A DNA stretch of 64,000 bases from Candidatus Binataceae bacterium (GTDB taxonomy: Bacteria > Desulfobacterota > Binatia > Binatales > Binataceae), in the NCBI GenBank assembly GCA_035650475.1, contig DASRHP010000009.1, forward strand, positions 424,545 through 488,544. The letters are read 5' to 3'. The position numbers and the translations under genes were made by a program. Every line of letters starts with the position of its first letter. Positions within the stretch are counted from its first letter, which is position 1. Below the pieces are notes generated by a model that worked only from the letters and a program-made list of their open reading frames with translations, did no database searches and was not told the origin of the DNA. Of the stretch, positions 25,166 to 33,722 are shown piece by piece.

Positions 25166-26761
25166 TCAGCGCATCGCGGCGGCCGCTCTAAAGGCGCGCT
25201 CCGCACCCTCGATCGAACGCGCGCTTTTCGAGGAAAGTACCCGCTCGCGCGACGCGGTGACCGCCGCAAGCAGCGCAGCTCCGTGTGCGGACGCGGTATG
25301 GATATCTTGCGGATTCACCTCGACGTTGTGCAGCGATTGCAGGCACAGGAGATCGCCGCTGGCTGTGCCCGGAAAGACCGCGGCGAAGCTGAAGCCGAGC
25401 TCTTCGGCCGCACTGCCAAAGAGCGCGGTGAGCGGGTCGCCCAGCGGCATTTCCAGACGGATCACGCGCACGTTGTGCTGATGCAGGTTGTGGACGAGGT
25501 GCAGCACCTCGGCCAGGAAGTCGCGTCCGTAGAGTTTCACTCGCACCCTGGCGTGACTGGCCGCGCGCAGGATCGACACGTCGAGCATTGAGTGCTGCGG
25601 CAGGGCCTCGCGGCTGAAGTCCCGCGGAGCGTTGCCGAGCGTGCGTTGGATGCCGCAGTTGGCGTAGATCCCGGCGATGATCTCGCGGTGCGCCGCCGGT
25701 GGATAGCTGGCGGCGGCAAGGTCGGACCACGGAAAATAGAAGGCCACGATGGAGTGGCGCTCATGGCCTTGGCGGCCGCCAATCCCGCGCATCACGATCC
25801 GCGCCTCTTGCGCGGCGAGCAGCACGCCGACTTCGCGGCCGCCGTTGTCGAGCGAGGTCTTCTGGCTCGCCGTGTGTACGGTTACCGCCATCGCCAGCAT
25901 CCCGCGCAGGCCCAGCCCCCGCCCCTCGGTGAAGCTGATCGCGGTCAGCCGCTCGGCGATCCCATGGCCGCGATAATCGGGGTCGACCACCAGGTAGCCG
26001 AAAGTTCCGATTGGGTCGTCGATCCGCTCGCGCTCGATCGCGGTGTGGCCTACGATCCGCCCCTGCGGGGCGACTGCGACCGTGGCCAGATGCAGCCCTG
26101 CGCGCACCCGCTCGGCGCATCGCTCCGGATGGTAGATGACTTCGTCGGCGCTCGGCCCGCTCAGCCCGTACGTGCGAAAGAAGCAGCGGGCGACCTCGAA
26201 GGCATCCTCGGGGCGCATCGAGCGATACTCGAGCTGAGCCGGCGCAACCGTCTGGCTTGGGGCCCCGGGCTCCGGGTGATCGTTCGCCGCAGTTCGGTCG
26301 GCCGCCGCCGCGGCGCGCTCGCCAAGCTGGTTGCGGATAAACTTGATCGCGCTGCAGCGATTGCCCTCGCGGCCGCGGAAGGAGGCGTGAAGTTCGTCAA
26401 CAAACCCACGCTCGAGAAACTGCGCCATTATTCCCCGCGTGCCCGCGCCGGTCGCCGCGGGATCGACCGGCATCCCGGTATCATCCACCCAGGCGACGAT
26501 TTCACCGGGACGATGCTCCAGGCTGATCTCGACCTGGGCGGCCTGCGAGGCGGCAAAGCCGTTCGCGATTCTATCTGCGCACAGTTCTTCGACAACGAAG
26601 CGAAAGCGGCTCGCCTCAAGTGAGGAAAGGCCGGCCCACGCCGCAAGCCGCTCTATCGCGATGCCTGCGGCGGGAACCGCGTCCGGCTCGTGCGCCTTGA
26701 TTCGGAGAATTTCTCTGACGCGCCCTTTTCCGGGCGCATTCGATCCGTTTAGCTCTGCCAT
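25166..26761 (-). CDS. Fusion of a GHKL ATPase-like domain and a GNAT acetyltransferase domain
   Basis: A 531-residue protein with three parts. Residues about 15-150 resemble anti-sigma (RsbW-like) ATPases: a FRFVVEELCADRIANGF N-box-like helix and WVDDTGMPVDP G1-like motif. Residues about 175-330 form a GNAT fold with LEYRSMRPEDAFEVAR, FGYLVVDPDYRGHGIAERLT as the acetyl-CoA loop (Q/RxxGxG/A pattern YRGHGIA). Residues 340-531 continue with a second domain resembling part of such acetyltransferases. A GHKL domain fused to GNAT suggests acetylation or sensing linked to a partner-switch pathway, but no sigma factor or phosphatase is nearby. Start codon ATG at 26761. Confidence 0.75.
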   Translation of the reverse strand: MAELNGSNAPGKGRVREILRIKAHEPDAVPAAGIAIERLAAWAGLSSLEASRFRFVVEELCADRIANGFAASQAAQVEISLEHRPGEIVAWVDDTGMPVDPAATGAGTRGIMAQFLERGFVDELHASFRGREGNRCSAIKFIRNQLGERAAAAADRTAANDHPEPGAPSQTVAPAQLEYRSMRPEDAFEVARCFFRTYGLSGPSADEVIYHPERCAERVRAGLHLATVAVAPQGRIVGHTAIERERIDDPIGTFGYLVVDPDYRGHGIAERLTAISFTEGRGLGLRGMLAMAVTVHTASQKTSLDNGGREVGVLLAAQEARIVMRGIGGRQGHERHSIVAFYFPWSDLAAASYPPAAHREIIAGIYANCGIQRTLGNAPRDFSREALPQHSMLDVSILRAASHARVRVKLYGRDFLAEVLHLVHNLHQHNVRVIRLEMPLGDPLTALFGSAAEELGFSFAAVFPGTASGDLLCLQSLHNVEVNPQDIHTASAHGAALLAAVTASRERVLSSKSARSIEGAERAFRAAAAMR

Positions 26762-27029
26762 GCGACAATTGATCGGAACAGCACAATATTCGTTTGGCGT
26801 GCCAACCGGTGTGGCTTATAACTCGGCGCACGCTCGACGTGCAAACCAGCAGGCAAACTCGTCCCTCGTTCCTCACACGCCGGCGCGGGGACGAAAATCG
26901 TGCGGCCCAGCGAGATAATCACCTCGTAAAGTTGCTGCGTTGACCCGCCTGTGTTCGGCGGTTAGCGTGTTCCTAATCGTTGCGCGCCACTTCGCCATCG
27001 GCGCGCCCCCGCTTCATCGGAGTCATTGC

Positions 27030-29162
27030 TTGTCGCACCTGAGCGAGAGCCAGATTCTTCGCTTCGTCGTGCAGCTCGCCGTGCTGCTGCTCGCCAGCCG
27101 CACGCTGGGCGACTTGATGAAGCGTATCGGCCAGGCCGCGGTGATCGGCGAGCTGCTCGCCGGCGTGATTCTCGGCCCCTCCGTGCTGGGTACGCTTGCG
27201 CCCGGCGCTTTCAATGCGCTCTTCGGCGGCGATCCGCTGCCCGGCCATCTGCTCGAAGCCTTTGCGTGGGTCGGCGCGATCGTGCTCCTGCTCTATGTTG
27301 GCGTCGAAACCGACCTCGATATCCTGCGCGGACAGGGGCGTACGGCCGCATACGTCTCGGTTTGCGGGATGGTCATCCCGTTCGGTTGCGGCTTTGCCCT
27401 CGGACTGCTGCTGCCCGCGCAGTATCTCCCGGGGCCCGACCAGCGGCTGATCTTCGCGCTGTTCATGGCGGTGGCGATCGCGATTTCGGCGGTGCCGGTG
27501 ATCGCGAAGATCCTCATCGAGCTCGGACTGATGCGCCGCGAGCTGGGGATGCTGATCCTGGCCGCGGGGCTGATCGACGACACCACCGGATGGCTTCTGT
27601 TGTCGCTGATCGCGGGCCTGGCCGGGGGCCGCGCGCTTTCGGCCGGCTCGTTCGCGTTGTTGCTGGGCGAGGCGGCGGTCTTCGTCGCGCTCTGCTATTT
27701 CGCGGGCGTGCGCGTGGTGGGCTGGTTGATGCGATGGGTGGACGACCGCGGCGCGGCCGAGCACGGCAAGTTCAGCGCGATGGTGTTGGTCGGCTTCGCC
27801 TGCGCGATCACGACCCAGCTCATCGGCCTGCACGCGGTATTCGGCGCCTTTGTCGCCGGCCTGATGCTCAGCCGTACGCCGCGCGTGCGCAACCGTGATC
27901 GCGCCGAGCTGGAAGCGGCCACGATGGGCCTGATGGCGCCGGTATTTTTCGGCTACTCGGGATTGCAGGCTAACCTGTCGGCGCTGCGCAGCCCAGTGGT
28001 GCCGTTGGTCGTGCTGGGCGTCGCGTGTGCGGCAAAGATCGCGGGCTGTCTGCTCGGCGGCAAGCTTGGGCGGCTGAAGTTCCGCGAGGCGCTGGCGGTC
28101 GCCATCGGGATGAACGCACGCGGCGGGATGGAGATCATCCTCGCCCTGCTGGGCTTGAGCCTGGGCGTGCTGACGCCCGCGATGTACACGGTGATCGTGG
28201 CGGTGGCCGTGGTGACCTCGGTGATCACGCCATCGCTGCTCAGATGGTCGCTCAAGGGCGTGGGCGAGCGGCCGGGCGACGCCGAGCGCGCGCAGCGCGA
28301 GCGGGTGATGGCGCGGCTGCCGCTGCGCGTGGAGGGCGCCAAGCTGCTGGTCCTCAGCGGCGGTGGTCCGCATGCCGAGCTCGCGACCCATCTGGCCGCC
28401 GCGCTGGGCGGCTCCTCGCACGCGAGCATTACGATCTTCCATGCGGCGGCGGCCAACGGCGGCGCGCCGGCGGCGGCGTTTGAGGCCGAGTTCGCCCGTC
28501 TGCGCGCGATCGCCGCGGCGACCGGCGCCGTCAACGTGTACCAGCGCGCGGGCGGCGGCGATTCAGTGGTTGACGCGATCGTCCAGGAGAGCGAACGCGG
28601 CTACGACGCGATCTTCGCCGGCGCCTCCCATCTACACGGCCACGACGTGCTCGGTGGCGAAGTGCTGCGCGGATTGCTCAGCGAGGTACGCGCGCCGGTA
28701 GTGATCGCGCGCAACGTGGGGGCGGCGATGCCGCTGCGCAGAGTGCTGGCGCCGGTCAGCGGCGCCGCCTGCGCGCGCCAGGGCGCCGCGGTCGGCGTCC
28801 TCTATGCGCAGGCGGTGGGCGCTGCGGCGACCGCGCTTTACGTCCGCCAGCGTCCGGTACTTGGCCTGCGGCTCGGCGCCGCCGAAGCGGGCGGCGCGGG
28901 CGAGGAGGCGGTGGGCGAGGTCCGCGAGTTGGGCGAGCAGCTCGGGCTGCGCGTCGCGACCCGCATCGAGGTTGGCCCCAGCCCCGAAAGCGTCATCCTA
29001 CGCACGCTGCGCGAGGGCGGCTTCGATCTGCTGGTGATTGGCGCGCTGTACCGCTCCGCCGAGCAGCGGCTGTACTTCGGCCGCCGCGTCGATCAGATCC
29101 TGCGCGCGGCACCCTGCGCGGTTGCGGTGGTGGTGTCGCCCGCCCGTCCGCTTCGCCTCTGA
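27030..29162 (+). CDS. Kef/CPA2-type cation:proton antiporter with C-terminal USP-like domains
   Basis: A 710-residue membrane protein. Residues 10-400 hold about twelve helices of the CPA2 monovalent cation:proton antiporter family, with IGELLAGVILGPSVLG early on and the ion-site pair Asp183-Asp184 in GLIDDTTGW. The cytoplasmic C-terminal part (about 445-710) has two alpha/beta units resembling universal stress proteins, the last ending DLLVIGALYRSAEQRLYFGRRVDQIL, which may bind nucleotide and gate transport. The start is uncertain: a TTG at 27030 follows CGGAG and begins just before helix 1; another in-frame TTG lies at 26940. 268 bases separate it from the divergent fusion gene. Confidence 0.82.
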   Translation: MSHLSESQILRFVVQLAVLLLASRTLGDLMKRIGQAAVIGELLAGVILGPSVLGTLAPGAFNALFGGDPLPGHLLEAFAWVGAIVLLLYVGVETDLDILRGQGRTAAYVSVCGMVIPFGCGFALGLLLPAQYLPGPDQRLIFALFMAVAIAISAVPVIAKILIELGLMRRELGMLILAAGLIDDTTGWLLLSLIAGLAGGRALSAGSFALLLGEAAVFVALCYFAGVRVVGWLMRWVDDRGAAEHGKFSAMVLVGFACAITTQLIGLHAVFGAFVAGLMLSRTPRVRNRDRAELEAATMGLMAPVFFGYSGLQANLSALRSPVVPLVVLGVACAAKIAGCLLGGKLGRLKFREALAVAIGMNARGGMEIILALLGLSLGVLTPAMYTVIVAVAVVTSVITPSLLRWSLKGVGERPGDAERAQRERVMARLPLRVEGAKLLVLSGGGPHAELATHLAAALGGSSHASITIFHAAAANGGAPAAAFEAEFARLRAIAAATGAVNVYQRAGGGDSVVDAIVQESERGYDAIFAGASHLHGHDVLGGEVLRGLLSEVRAPVVIARNVGAAMPLRRVLAPVSGAACARQGAAVGVLYAQAVGAAATALYVRQRPVLGLRLGAAEAGGAGEEAVGEVRELGEQLGLRVATRIEVGPSPESVILRTLREGGFDLLVIGALYRSAEQRLYFGRRVDQILRAAPCAVAVVVSPARPLRL

Positions 29163-29175
29163 GCGCTTCCGCGCG

Positions 29176-30111
29176 ATGGCCGCCGCGGAGCTGAACGTCG
29201 TCACCGGAGCGCTCGGTTATACCGGGCGCTATATCGCGCAGGCGCTGCTCGCGCGCGGCCTGCGCGTGCGGACGCTGACCAACCATCCCGCGCAGGCTGA
29301 TCCGTTCGCCGGACGCGTCGAAGTTGCGCCGCTCGATTTCAGCCGCCCCGAAGCCCTCGCCCAGAGCCTCGACGGCGCGACGACGCTGTTCAACACCTAC
29401 TGGATCCGGTTCCCCTACGGCGCGACGACGTTCGATAGCGCGGTCGCGAACTCGCGCACGCTGCTGCGCGTGGCGCTCGCGGTCGGCGTCCGCCGCATCG
29501 TCCATATCAGCATCACCCACGCTGACGAGCGCTCGCCGCTGCCCTACTTCCGCGGCAAAGGGCTAGTCGAGCGCGCGATCGTTGAGTCCGGGCTCTCCTA
29601 CCTGATTATTCGTCCGACGCTGATCTTCGGCGGCGCGGATATCCTGCTCAACAATGTCGCGTGGCTGCTGCGGCGCTCTCCGCTCTTCGCCCTGCCCGGA
29701 CGCGGCGATTACCGCGTGCAACCGGTGTTTGTCGAGGACGTGGCGACGCTGGCGATAAGCGGCGCCGCGGAGTCCCGCGACCGCGTCGTTGACGCGGCCG
29801 GGCCGGAAATTTACACCTTCCGCAACCTGGTGCGCGCGATCGCGCGCGCGGTTCACAGCCGCGCGCTGGTCGTCCCGGCGCCAGCCGGTCTCGCGTTGCT
29901 TGCGGCGCGGCTCATCGGACACGCGCTCGGCGATATCACGCTCACCCGCGACGAGATCGCCGGGCTGAGCGCAGGCCTGCTGGTTGCGAGCGGCGCGCCG
30001 ACCTGTCCGACGCGCCTGAGCGCGTGGCTCGAAGAAAACGCCGGGCGCATCGGGGAGGAATACGCCTCGGAACTCGCCCGCCGCGCCGCGGCGCAGCCGC
30101 GCCGGGCGTAA
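29176..30111 (+). CDS. NAD(P)-binding NmrA/NDUFA9-like protein
   Basis: A 311-residue atypical short-chain dehydrogenase. The nucleotide-binding TGALGYTGRYIA lies at the N-terminus. The catalytic Tyr-Lys of classical SDRs is not clear, though HITHADERSPLPYFRGKG gives Tyr/Lys candidates. The VQPVFVEDVA stretch and the C-terminal helical part match the complex I NDUFA9-like/NmrA group, which often binds NAD(P)H for sensing or quinone-related reactions. It starts 13 bases after the antiporter stop and is probably in the same operon. Confidence 0.78.
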   Translation: MAAAELNVVTGALGYTGRYIAQALLARGLRVRTLTNHPAQADPFAGRVEVAPLDFSRPEALAQSLDGATTLFNTYWIRFPYGATTFDSAVANSRTLLRVALAVGVRRIVHISITHADERSPLPYFRGKGLVERAIVESGLSYLIIRPTLIFGGADILLNNVAWLLRRSPLFALPGRGDYRVQPVFVEDVATLAISGAAESRDRVVDAAGPEIYTFRNLVRAIARAVHSRALVVPAPAGLALLAARLIGHALGDITLTRDEIAGLSAGLLVASGAPTCPTRLSAWLEENAGRIGEEYASELARRAAAQPRRA

Positions 30112-30220
30112 CGCCGCACGGCCTGGCCGTTAACCGCCCTGGCCTCCGCTCTGGTAGCATCCACGCCCACGTCCCCCGGGGCGCCAAACCGCTGCCGGTG
30201 CGGCCGGGAAGGAGTCCGCA

Positions 30221-31387
30221 ATGACTGTCCATGACGAGATCTGCGCCGCAGTCGATCGTTTCCGCGAGCGAGCGATCGATCTTGGCCGTCAGATCCATGC
30301 CCGTCCCGAGCTGAAGTTCCAGGAGCGATTCGCGGCCGAGGCGCTCTGCGCCGCGCTCCGCGACATGGGCGTCGAGGTCGAGCGCAGTGTGGGCGGACTG
30401 GAGACCGCCTTTCGCGCCTCAGTCGGCAAGGCGGGGCCGACCGCCGCGATCCTGGCCGAATACGACGCGCTGCCCAACGGGCATTCCTGCGGCCACAACC
30501 TCATCTGCACGGCGGCGTTGTCGGCCTTTGCGGGTCTCGCCGCGATACGCGAGCGGCTGCCGGGGCGAATCGTGATCGTCGGCACCCCGGCGGAGGAGGG
30601 CGGCGGCGGAAAGATCATCCTGCTCGAGCGCGGGGTGTTTGCGGGCGTGGACGCGGCGATGATGGCGCACGCGATGGACGGCGAGTACGCCACTTTTCCC
30701 GCGCTCGCCACGCGCCATCTGCGAATCAGGTTCAAGGGCCGCGCTTCGCATGCCGCCGCCGCGCCGTGGGCGGGCGCGAGCGCGCTTTCAGCCGTGCTCC
30801 AGACTTTCCAAAGCGTCGATGCGGCGCGGCTGCATTTGCGCGACGGCGCGCGCGTCCACGGCATCATCACCGACGGCGGTCAGGCGGTGAATATCGTGCC
30901 GGAGAGGACCGAGTGCGAGTTCCTCTGCCGCGCTTACACCACGAAGTACGCGCACGAGATCGCCGACCGCGTCGTGCGGTGCGCCGCGGCGGCGGCGATG
31001 GCGACCGGCACCGAGATGGCGCACGAGATCGTCGGCGGCTACCGCAACCTGATCAACAACACAACGATGGCGCGTCGCTACGCGCTCCACTCCGAGGCGC
31101 TCGGCGTCGGGACGCCCGACGCGCCGCCCGACCTGCCGACCGGTTCGACCGACATGGGGGATGTCAGCCACGCGATGCCGGCGATCCATCCGGTCTTTCG
31201 CATCGCCGATCCCGGCGCCGGCAACTGCCACGAGGACCGGTTCGAGAAGCACACCAACTCGCCGCGCGCGTACGCGGCGATGATCCGGGTGGCCAAGGCG
31301 ATGGCGCTCACCGCCTACGATCTGCTGGCCGAACCGGGGCTGATGGAAGAGGCGCGGCGCGAGTTCGCCGCCCGCCGTGAGACCTAG
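30221..31387 (+). CDS. M20-family amidohydrolase (AbgB/IAA-amino acid hydrolase type)
   Basis: A 388-residue zinc peptidase-family hydrolase. Motif EYDALPNGHSCGHN (80-93) supplies Cys90 and His92 as metal ligands, PAEEGGGGK gives Glu125/126, and HA in AMMAHAMDG continues the active site. The small lid domain (about 180-290) begins KGRASHAAAAPW. Members cleave N-acyl amino acids, aminobenzoyl-glutamate or similar amides. A good GGAAGGAG tract precedes the ATG. It is 109 bases after the NAD-binding gene and may be a separate unit. The exact substrate cannot be told. Confidence 0.86.
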   Translation: MTVHDEICAAVDRFRERAIDLGRQIHARPELKFQERFAAEALCAALRDMGVEVERSVGGLETAFRASVGKAGPTAAILAEYDALPNGHSCGHNLICTAALSAFAGLAAIRERLPGRIVIVGTPAEEGGGGKIILLERGVFAGVDAAMMAHAMDGEYATFPALATRHLRIRFKGRASHAAAAPWAGASALSAVLQTFQSVDAARLHLRDGARVHGIITDGGQAVNIVPERTECEFLCRAYTTKYAHEIADRVVRCAAAAAMATGTEMAHEIVGGYRNLINNTTMARRYALHSEALGVGTPDAPPDLPTGSTDMGDVSHAMPAIHPVFRIADPGAGNCHEDRFEKHTNSPRAYAAMIRVAKAMALTAYDLLAEPGLMEEARREFAARRET

Positions 31388-31419
31388 CTCGCAGCCGCCT
31401 GCGAGCTTCGAACGTCCGC

Positions 31420-32331
31420 TCAGTGGGGCGGGCGTACCTGCCCACCCGGCGTCAGGGCGGGCCCCGCGGCGAGCCGCGCCTCGAGCCGCTGCTGGTATTT
31501 CCCCAGCACGGATTCGGTTTCGGCGTCAGCCGCGTAAAAGACCTCGACGTGCAGCTCCTGGAGCGTGACGTCGTGCGGCGTGGCGACGGTCGTGACCGTG
31601 CTGAACATCCGCGCTATCGCGCCCTCGAGATTCAGCTCCATCGGCAGGATTGGATCGTGCGGCGCTTCGAGGTCCGGCTCGCGCCAACGTGCGGGGATTC
31701 CAGGATAGCTCAGGATATCGCGGATCAGCTTGCGCAGGGCATCGTCGCGCGCCCACGCCAGCCGGCGGTAGGCTTCGTTCAACAACGACTTGGCAATCTG
31801 CTCCCAGTTGACGATGATTTTGCGAAAGCCGTTGGGATCGAAGAGCAGGTGCATCACGTTGAGGCGCGGCTGGGGCGTCACCTGCAACGCGGCCAGGCCG
31901 GTCGGCGTGCGGCCCTGAGTGAGGGCGAGGAAGCGGACGAACGCCTCGTTGGCCATCACGATATTCCAATGGCGGTCGTGCGCGATGGCGCTGCGCGGCT
32001 CATTGGACTTGAGAATCACCTCGACCGCGGCGCGCACCTGGCTCATGCGCGGGTCGTCGAGGTTGGTCTCGCCGTAGAGCGGCGCATAGCCCGCGGCGAG
32101 CAGGAGAAGATTGCGCTCGCGCAGCGGCACATCGAGCACGTTGGAGAGCGTGAGCACCATCTCTTTGCTCGGCTGTGCGCGTCCGGTTTCGAGAAAGCTG
32201 ATGTGGCGGGCGGAGACTTCCGCCTCCAGCGCCAGTTCGAGCTGGCTCATCCGGCGCGCCTCGCGCCAGCGGCGCAGCAACGGCCCGACGCCGGCCGGCT
32301 CGACCGCCGTCCCGTTGCGATGAATATCCAT
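31420..32331 (-). CDS. XRE-family regulator with MmyB-like ligand-binding domain
   Basis: A 303-residue transcription factor. An N-terminal Cro/CI-type helix-turn-helix (MSQLELALEAEVSARHISFLE, in parts, about residues 28-60) is followed by a PAS-like MmyB domain (about 105-280) with RHWNIVMANEAFVRFL and LNVMHLLFDPNGFRKIIVNWE. Such regulators are widespread in actinomycetes and often sit by reductases or small ligand-binding proteins. A perfect palindrome lies 36 bases before the ATG, suggesting self-control, and a matching copy stands before the NTF2-like gene upstream in the cluster. It converges with the M20 hydrolase gene. Confidence 0.88.
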   Translation of the reverse strand: MDIHRNGTAVEPAGVGPLLRRWREARRMSQLELALEAEVSARHISFLETGRAQPSKEMVLTLSNVLDVPLRERNLLLLAAGYAPLYGETNLDDPRMSQVRAAVEVILKSNEPRSAIAHDRHWNIVMANEAFVRFLALTQGRTPTGLAALQVTPQPRLNVMHLLFDPNGFRKIIVNWEQIAKSLLNEAYRRLAWARDDALRKLIRDILSYPGIPARWREPDLEAPHDPILPMELNLEGAIARMFSTVTTVATPHDVTLQELHVEVFYAADAETESVLGKYQQRLEARLAAGPALTPGGQVRPPH

Positions 32332-32366
32332 GGAGCCACCCTACGCCGCTGGTCGCGGTCCGTCGA

Positions 32367-32381
32367 TTACCTCCGAGGTAA
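32367..32381. promoter_or_regulatory. Palindromic operator before the XRE regulator
   Basis: TTACCTCCGAGGTAA is a perfect inverted repeat (TTACCT-N3-AGGTAA), 36 bases upstream of the regulator's ATG. A second copy with the same half-sites is at 33605-33619. Likely a binding site for the XRE/MmyB regulator itself. Confidence 0.7.
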
Positions 32382-32419
32382 TGCGCGGGCGCCGTTTCCT
32401 TTCGGCCAAGCCTCCGTTG

Positions 32420-32635
32420 CTATGCGGCATCCTTCACGCGCCTGTCCGTGTCGTCCGCGTGGGTTTCCTCGACGCTCGATTGCGCCGTTTCGTACGCCTG
32501 ACCCTTGGTTTCGACCTGCGGGCAGGGAAGCCCTCCGCGTCCGGTCTCCAGCCACCAGCCGCACAGCGCGCCGGCGGCGGCGATCGCAACGAGTCCCAAG
32601 AGCATCATCGGCACCGAAATTTCCATAATTTGCAT
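32420..32635 (-). CDS. Small single-span membrane protein
   Basis: A 71-residue protein, MQIMEISVPMMLLGLVAIAA..., with one transmembrane helix (about residues 8-27) and a charged soluble tail. AGGGAG lies 9 bases before the ATG. It is the third gene of the minus-strand group that begins with the two NTF2-like proteins and ends with the XRE regulator. I recognise no family; its reading frame fits cleanly between neighbours. Confidence 0.6.
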   Translation of the reverse strand: MQIMEISVPMMLLGLVAIAAAGALCGWWLETGRGGLPCPQVETKGQAYETAQSSVEETHADDTDRRVKDAA

Positions 32636-32656
32636 CTTCGCTTGCTCCCTGAGCTG

Positions 32657-33037
32657 CTAGTTGCCCTTCACGTAGCCCATCGCTTCGACGATCAGTCCGT
32701 TCTCGACGCGCATCAGGTTCACGCCGCGCACGGAATCGGCCGCGCGCGCGCCCCACCAGTAGCGCCATCGGATGATCGCGCGGTCGCCGGCGACGAATAC
32801 ATCTTCGAGGTCGAAATGCGTGCCGGGCGCGGTTGCGATCCCCGACCACTGGGCAAGGCAGGCGTCGCGGCCCTCGAGCCGGGCGCCGTCGGGCGCGGGC
32901 GTGGTGTTTTCGATTATGCAGTCGTTCGCGATCAGCTCCGCCAGCGCCGAGGGATCGTGGCGCAGGAAGACTTCGTTGAAGCGCCGGATTACCTCGGCCG
33001 TCGTGGCGGCGATGTTGGTCGAATGTTGCGGGTTCAT
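32657..33037 (-). CDS. SnoaL/NTF2-like protein (copy A)
   Basis: A 126-residue NTF2-fold protein with EVIRRFNEVFLRHDPSALAELI at the start and a RWRYWWGAR strand later, like SnoaL-type ligand-binding or isomerase proteins. No catalytic residues can be assigned with certainty. The ATG at 33037 has AGGAG upstream; a longer frame to 33109 overlaps the gap. It lies 78 bases after the second NTF2-like gene and 21 bases before the small membrane protein, so all are likely co-transcribed. Confidence 0.75.
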   Translation of the reverse strand: MNPQHSTNIAATTAEVIRRFNEVFLRHDPSALAELIANDCIIENTTPAPDGARLEGRDACLAQWSGIATAPGTHFDLEDVFVAGDRAIIRWRYWWGARAADSVRGVNLMRVENGLIVEAMGYVKGN

Positions 33038-33115
33038 TGGCTTCGCTCCTGTTTGGTCGACGGGGTTGCCGCCCCCGCGCGCCGCGCTGACGCGCGGGGA
33101 CGAAATCAAAACCGC

Positions 33116-33502
33116 TTACTCAGCCGGCACCGAGAAGTGCGCGCTCACGATCTTCCATTCGCTGCCCTTGCGCGCGTAGACCCACGTCGCACGTCCGCAC
33201 TGGATTTTCGCGAGCCCGCCCTTGGGTATGGTGGACAGGCGATCGTGGGAGTTGAACACCACCGCCGCGTCGCCGGCCGCGCGATACGAGCACTGATGGA
33301 CGGCGTAAGTCATCACCTCGGTGCCTGCGGCGGCGGTCTGGAGATGGCGCAGGAAGGCGGCCTTGCCCTCGAACAGGTAGGGGACGTGGTCGAAGACCTC
33401 GACGTCGTCGGCCAGCGCGTTGACGAAGGGCGCGAAATCTCCCTCCGCGGCCGCGGCCAGGATCTGCTCGTTTATCCGTTGAACCTCTTCTTTCGCCGAC
33501 AT
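33116..33502 (-). CDS. SnoaL/NTF2-like protein (copy B)
   Basis: A 128-residue NTF2-fold protein with EEVQRINEQILAAAAEGDFAPFVNALADDVEVFDH and WKIVSAHFS near the end (DUF4440/SnoaL_3-like pattern). It is the first gene of the small minus-strand cluster, preceded by GAGGAGAG and, about 100 bases upstream, by a palindromic operator matching the one before the XRE gene. It is only distantly similar to copy A. A ligand-binding or steroid-isomerase-like role is possible, but not shown. Confidence 0.78.
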   Translation of the reverse strand: MSAKEEVQRINEQILAAAAEGDFAPFVNALADDVEVFDHVPYLFEGKAAFLRHLQTAAAGTEVMTYAVHQCSYRAAGDAAVVFNSHDRLSTIPKGGLAKIQCGRATWVYARKGSEWKIVSAHFSVPAE

Positions 33503-33604
33503 TTGAGTCTCTCCTCGTGCGCGTGGTTTTGACTGCGTCGCTTCGGATTCGACGCGCGTCTCGCGTCACAGGTCGAATCTCGCCATTGCGCGGGCGCGCG
33601 ACAA

Positions 33605-33619
33605 TTACCTTGGAGGTAA
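33605..33619. promoter_or_regulatory. Palindromic operator before the NTF2-like gene
   Basis: TTACCTTGGAGGTAA has the same half-sites (TTACCT-N3-AGGTAA) as the operator at 32367. Read on the minus strand it differs from that copy at a single base. It lies 103 bases before the ATG of NTF2-like copy B. Confidence 0.7.
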
Positions 33620-33722
33620 GCGAGAAGGCGCAGTTCAGCAGGGCGGGTATGCTATGCGCCCCTCGATTTGGACGGATAGCGACGCCCGCCCGCTGGGAGA
33701 ACCGGCTCGGCGTCGTGTCTGT

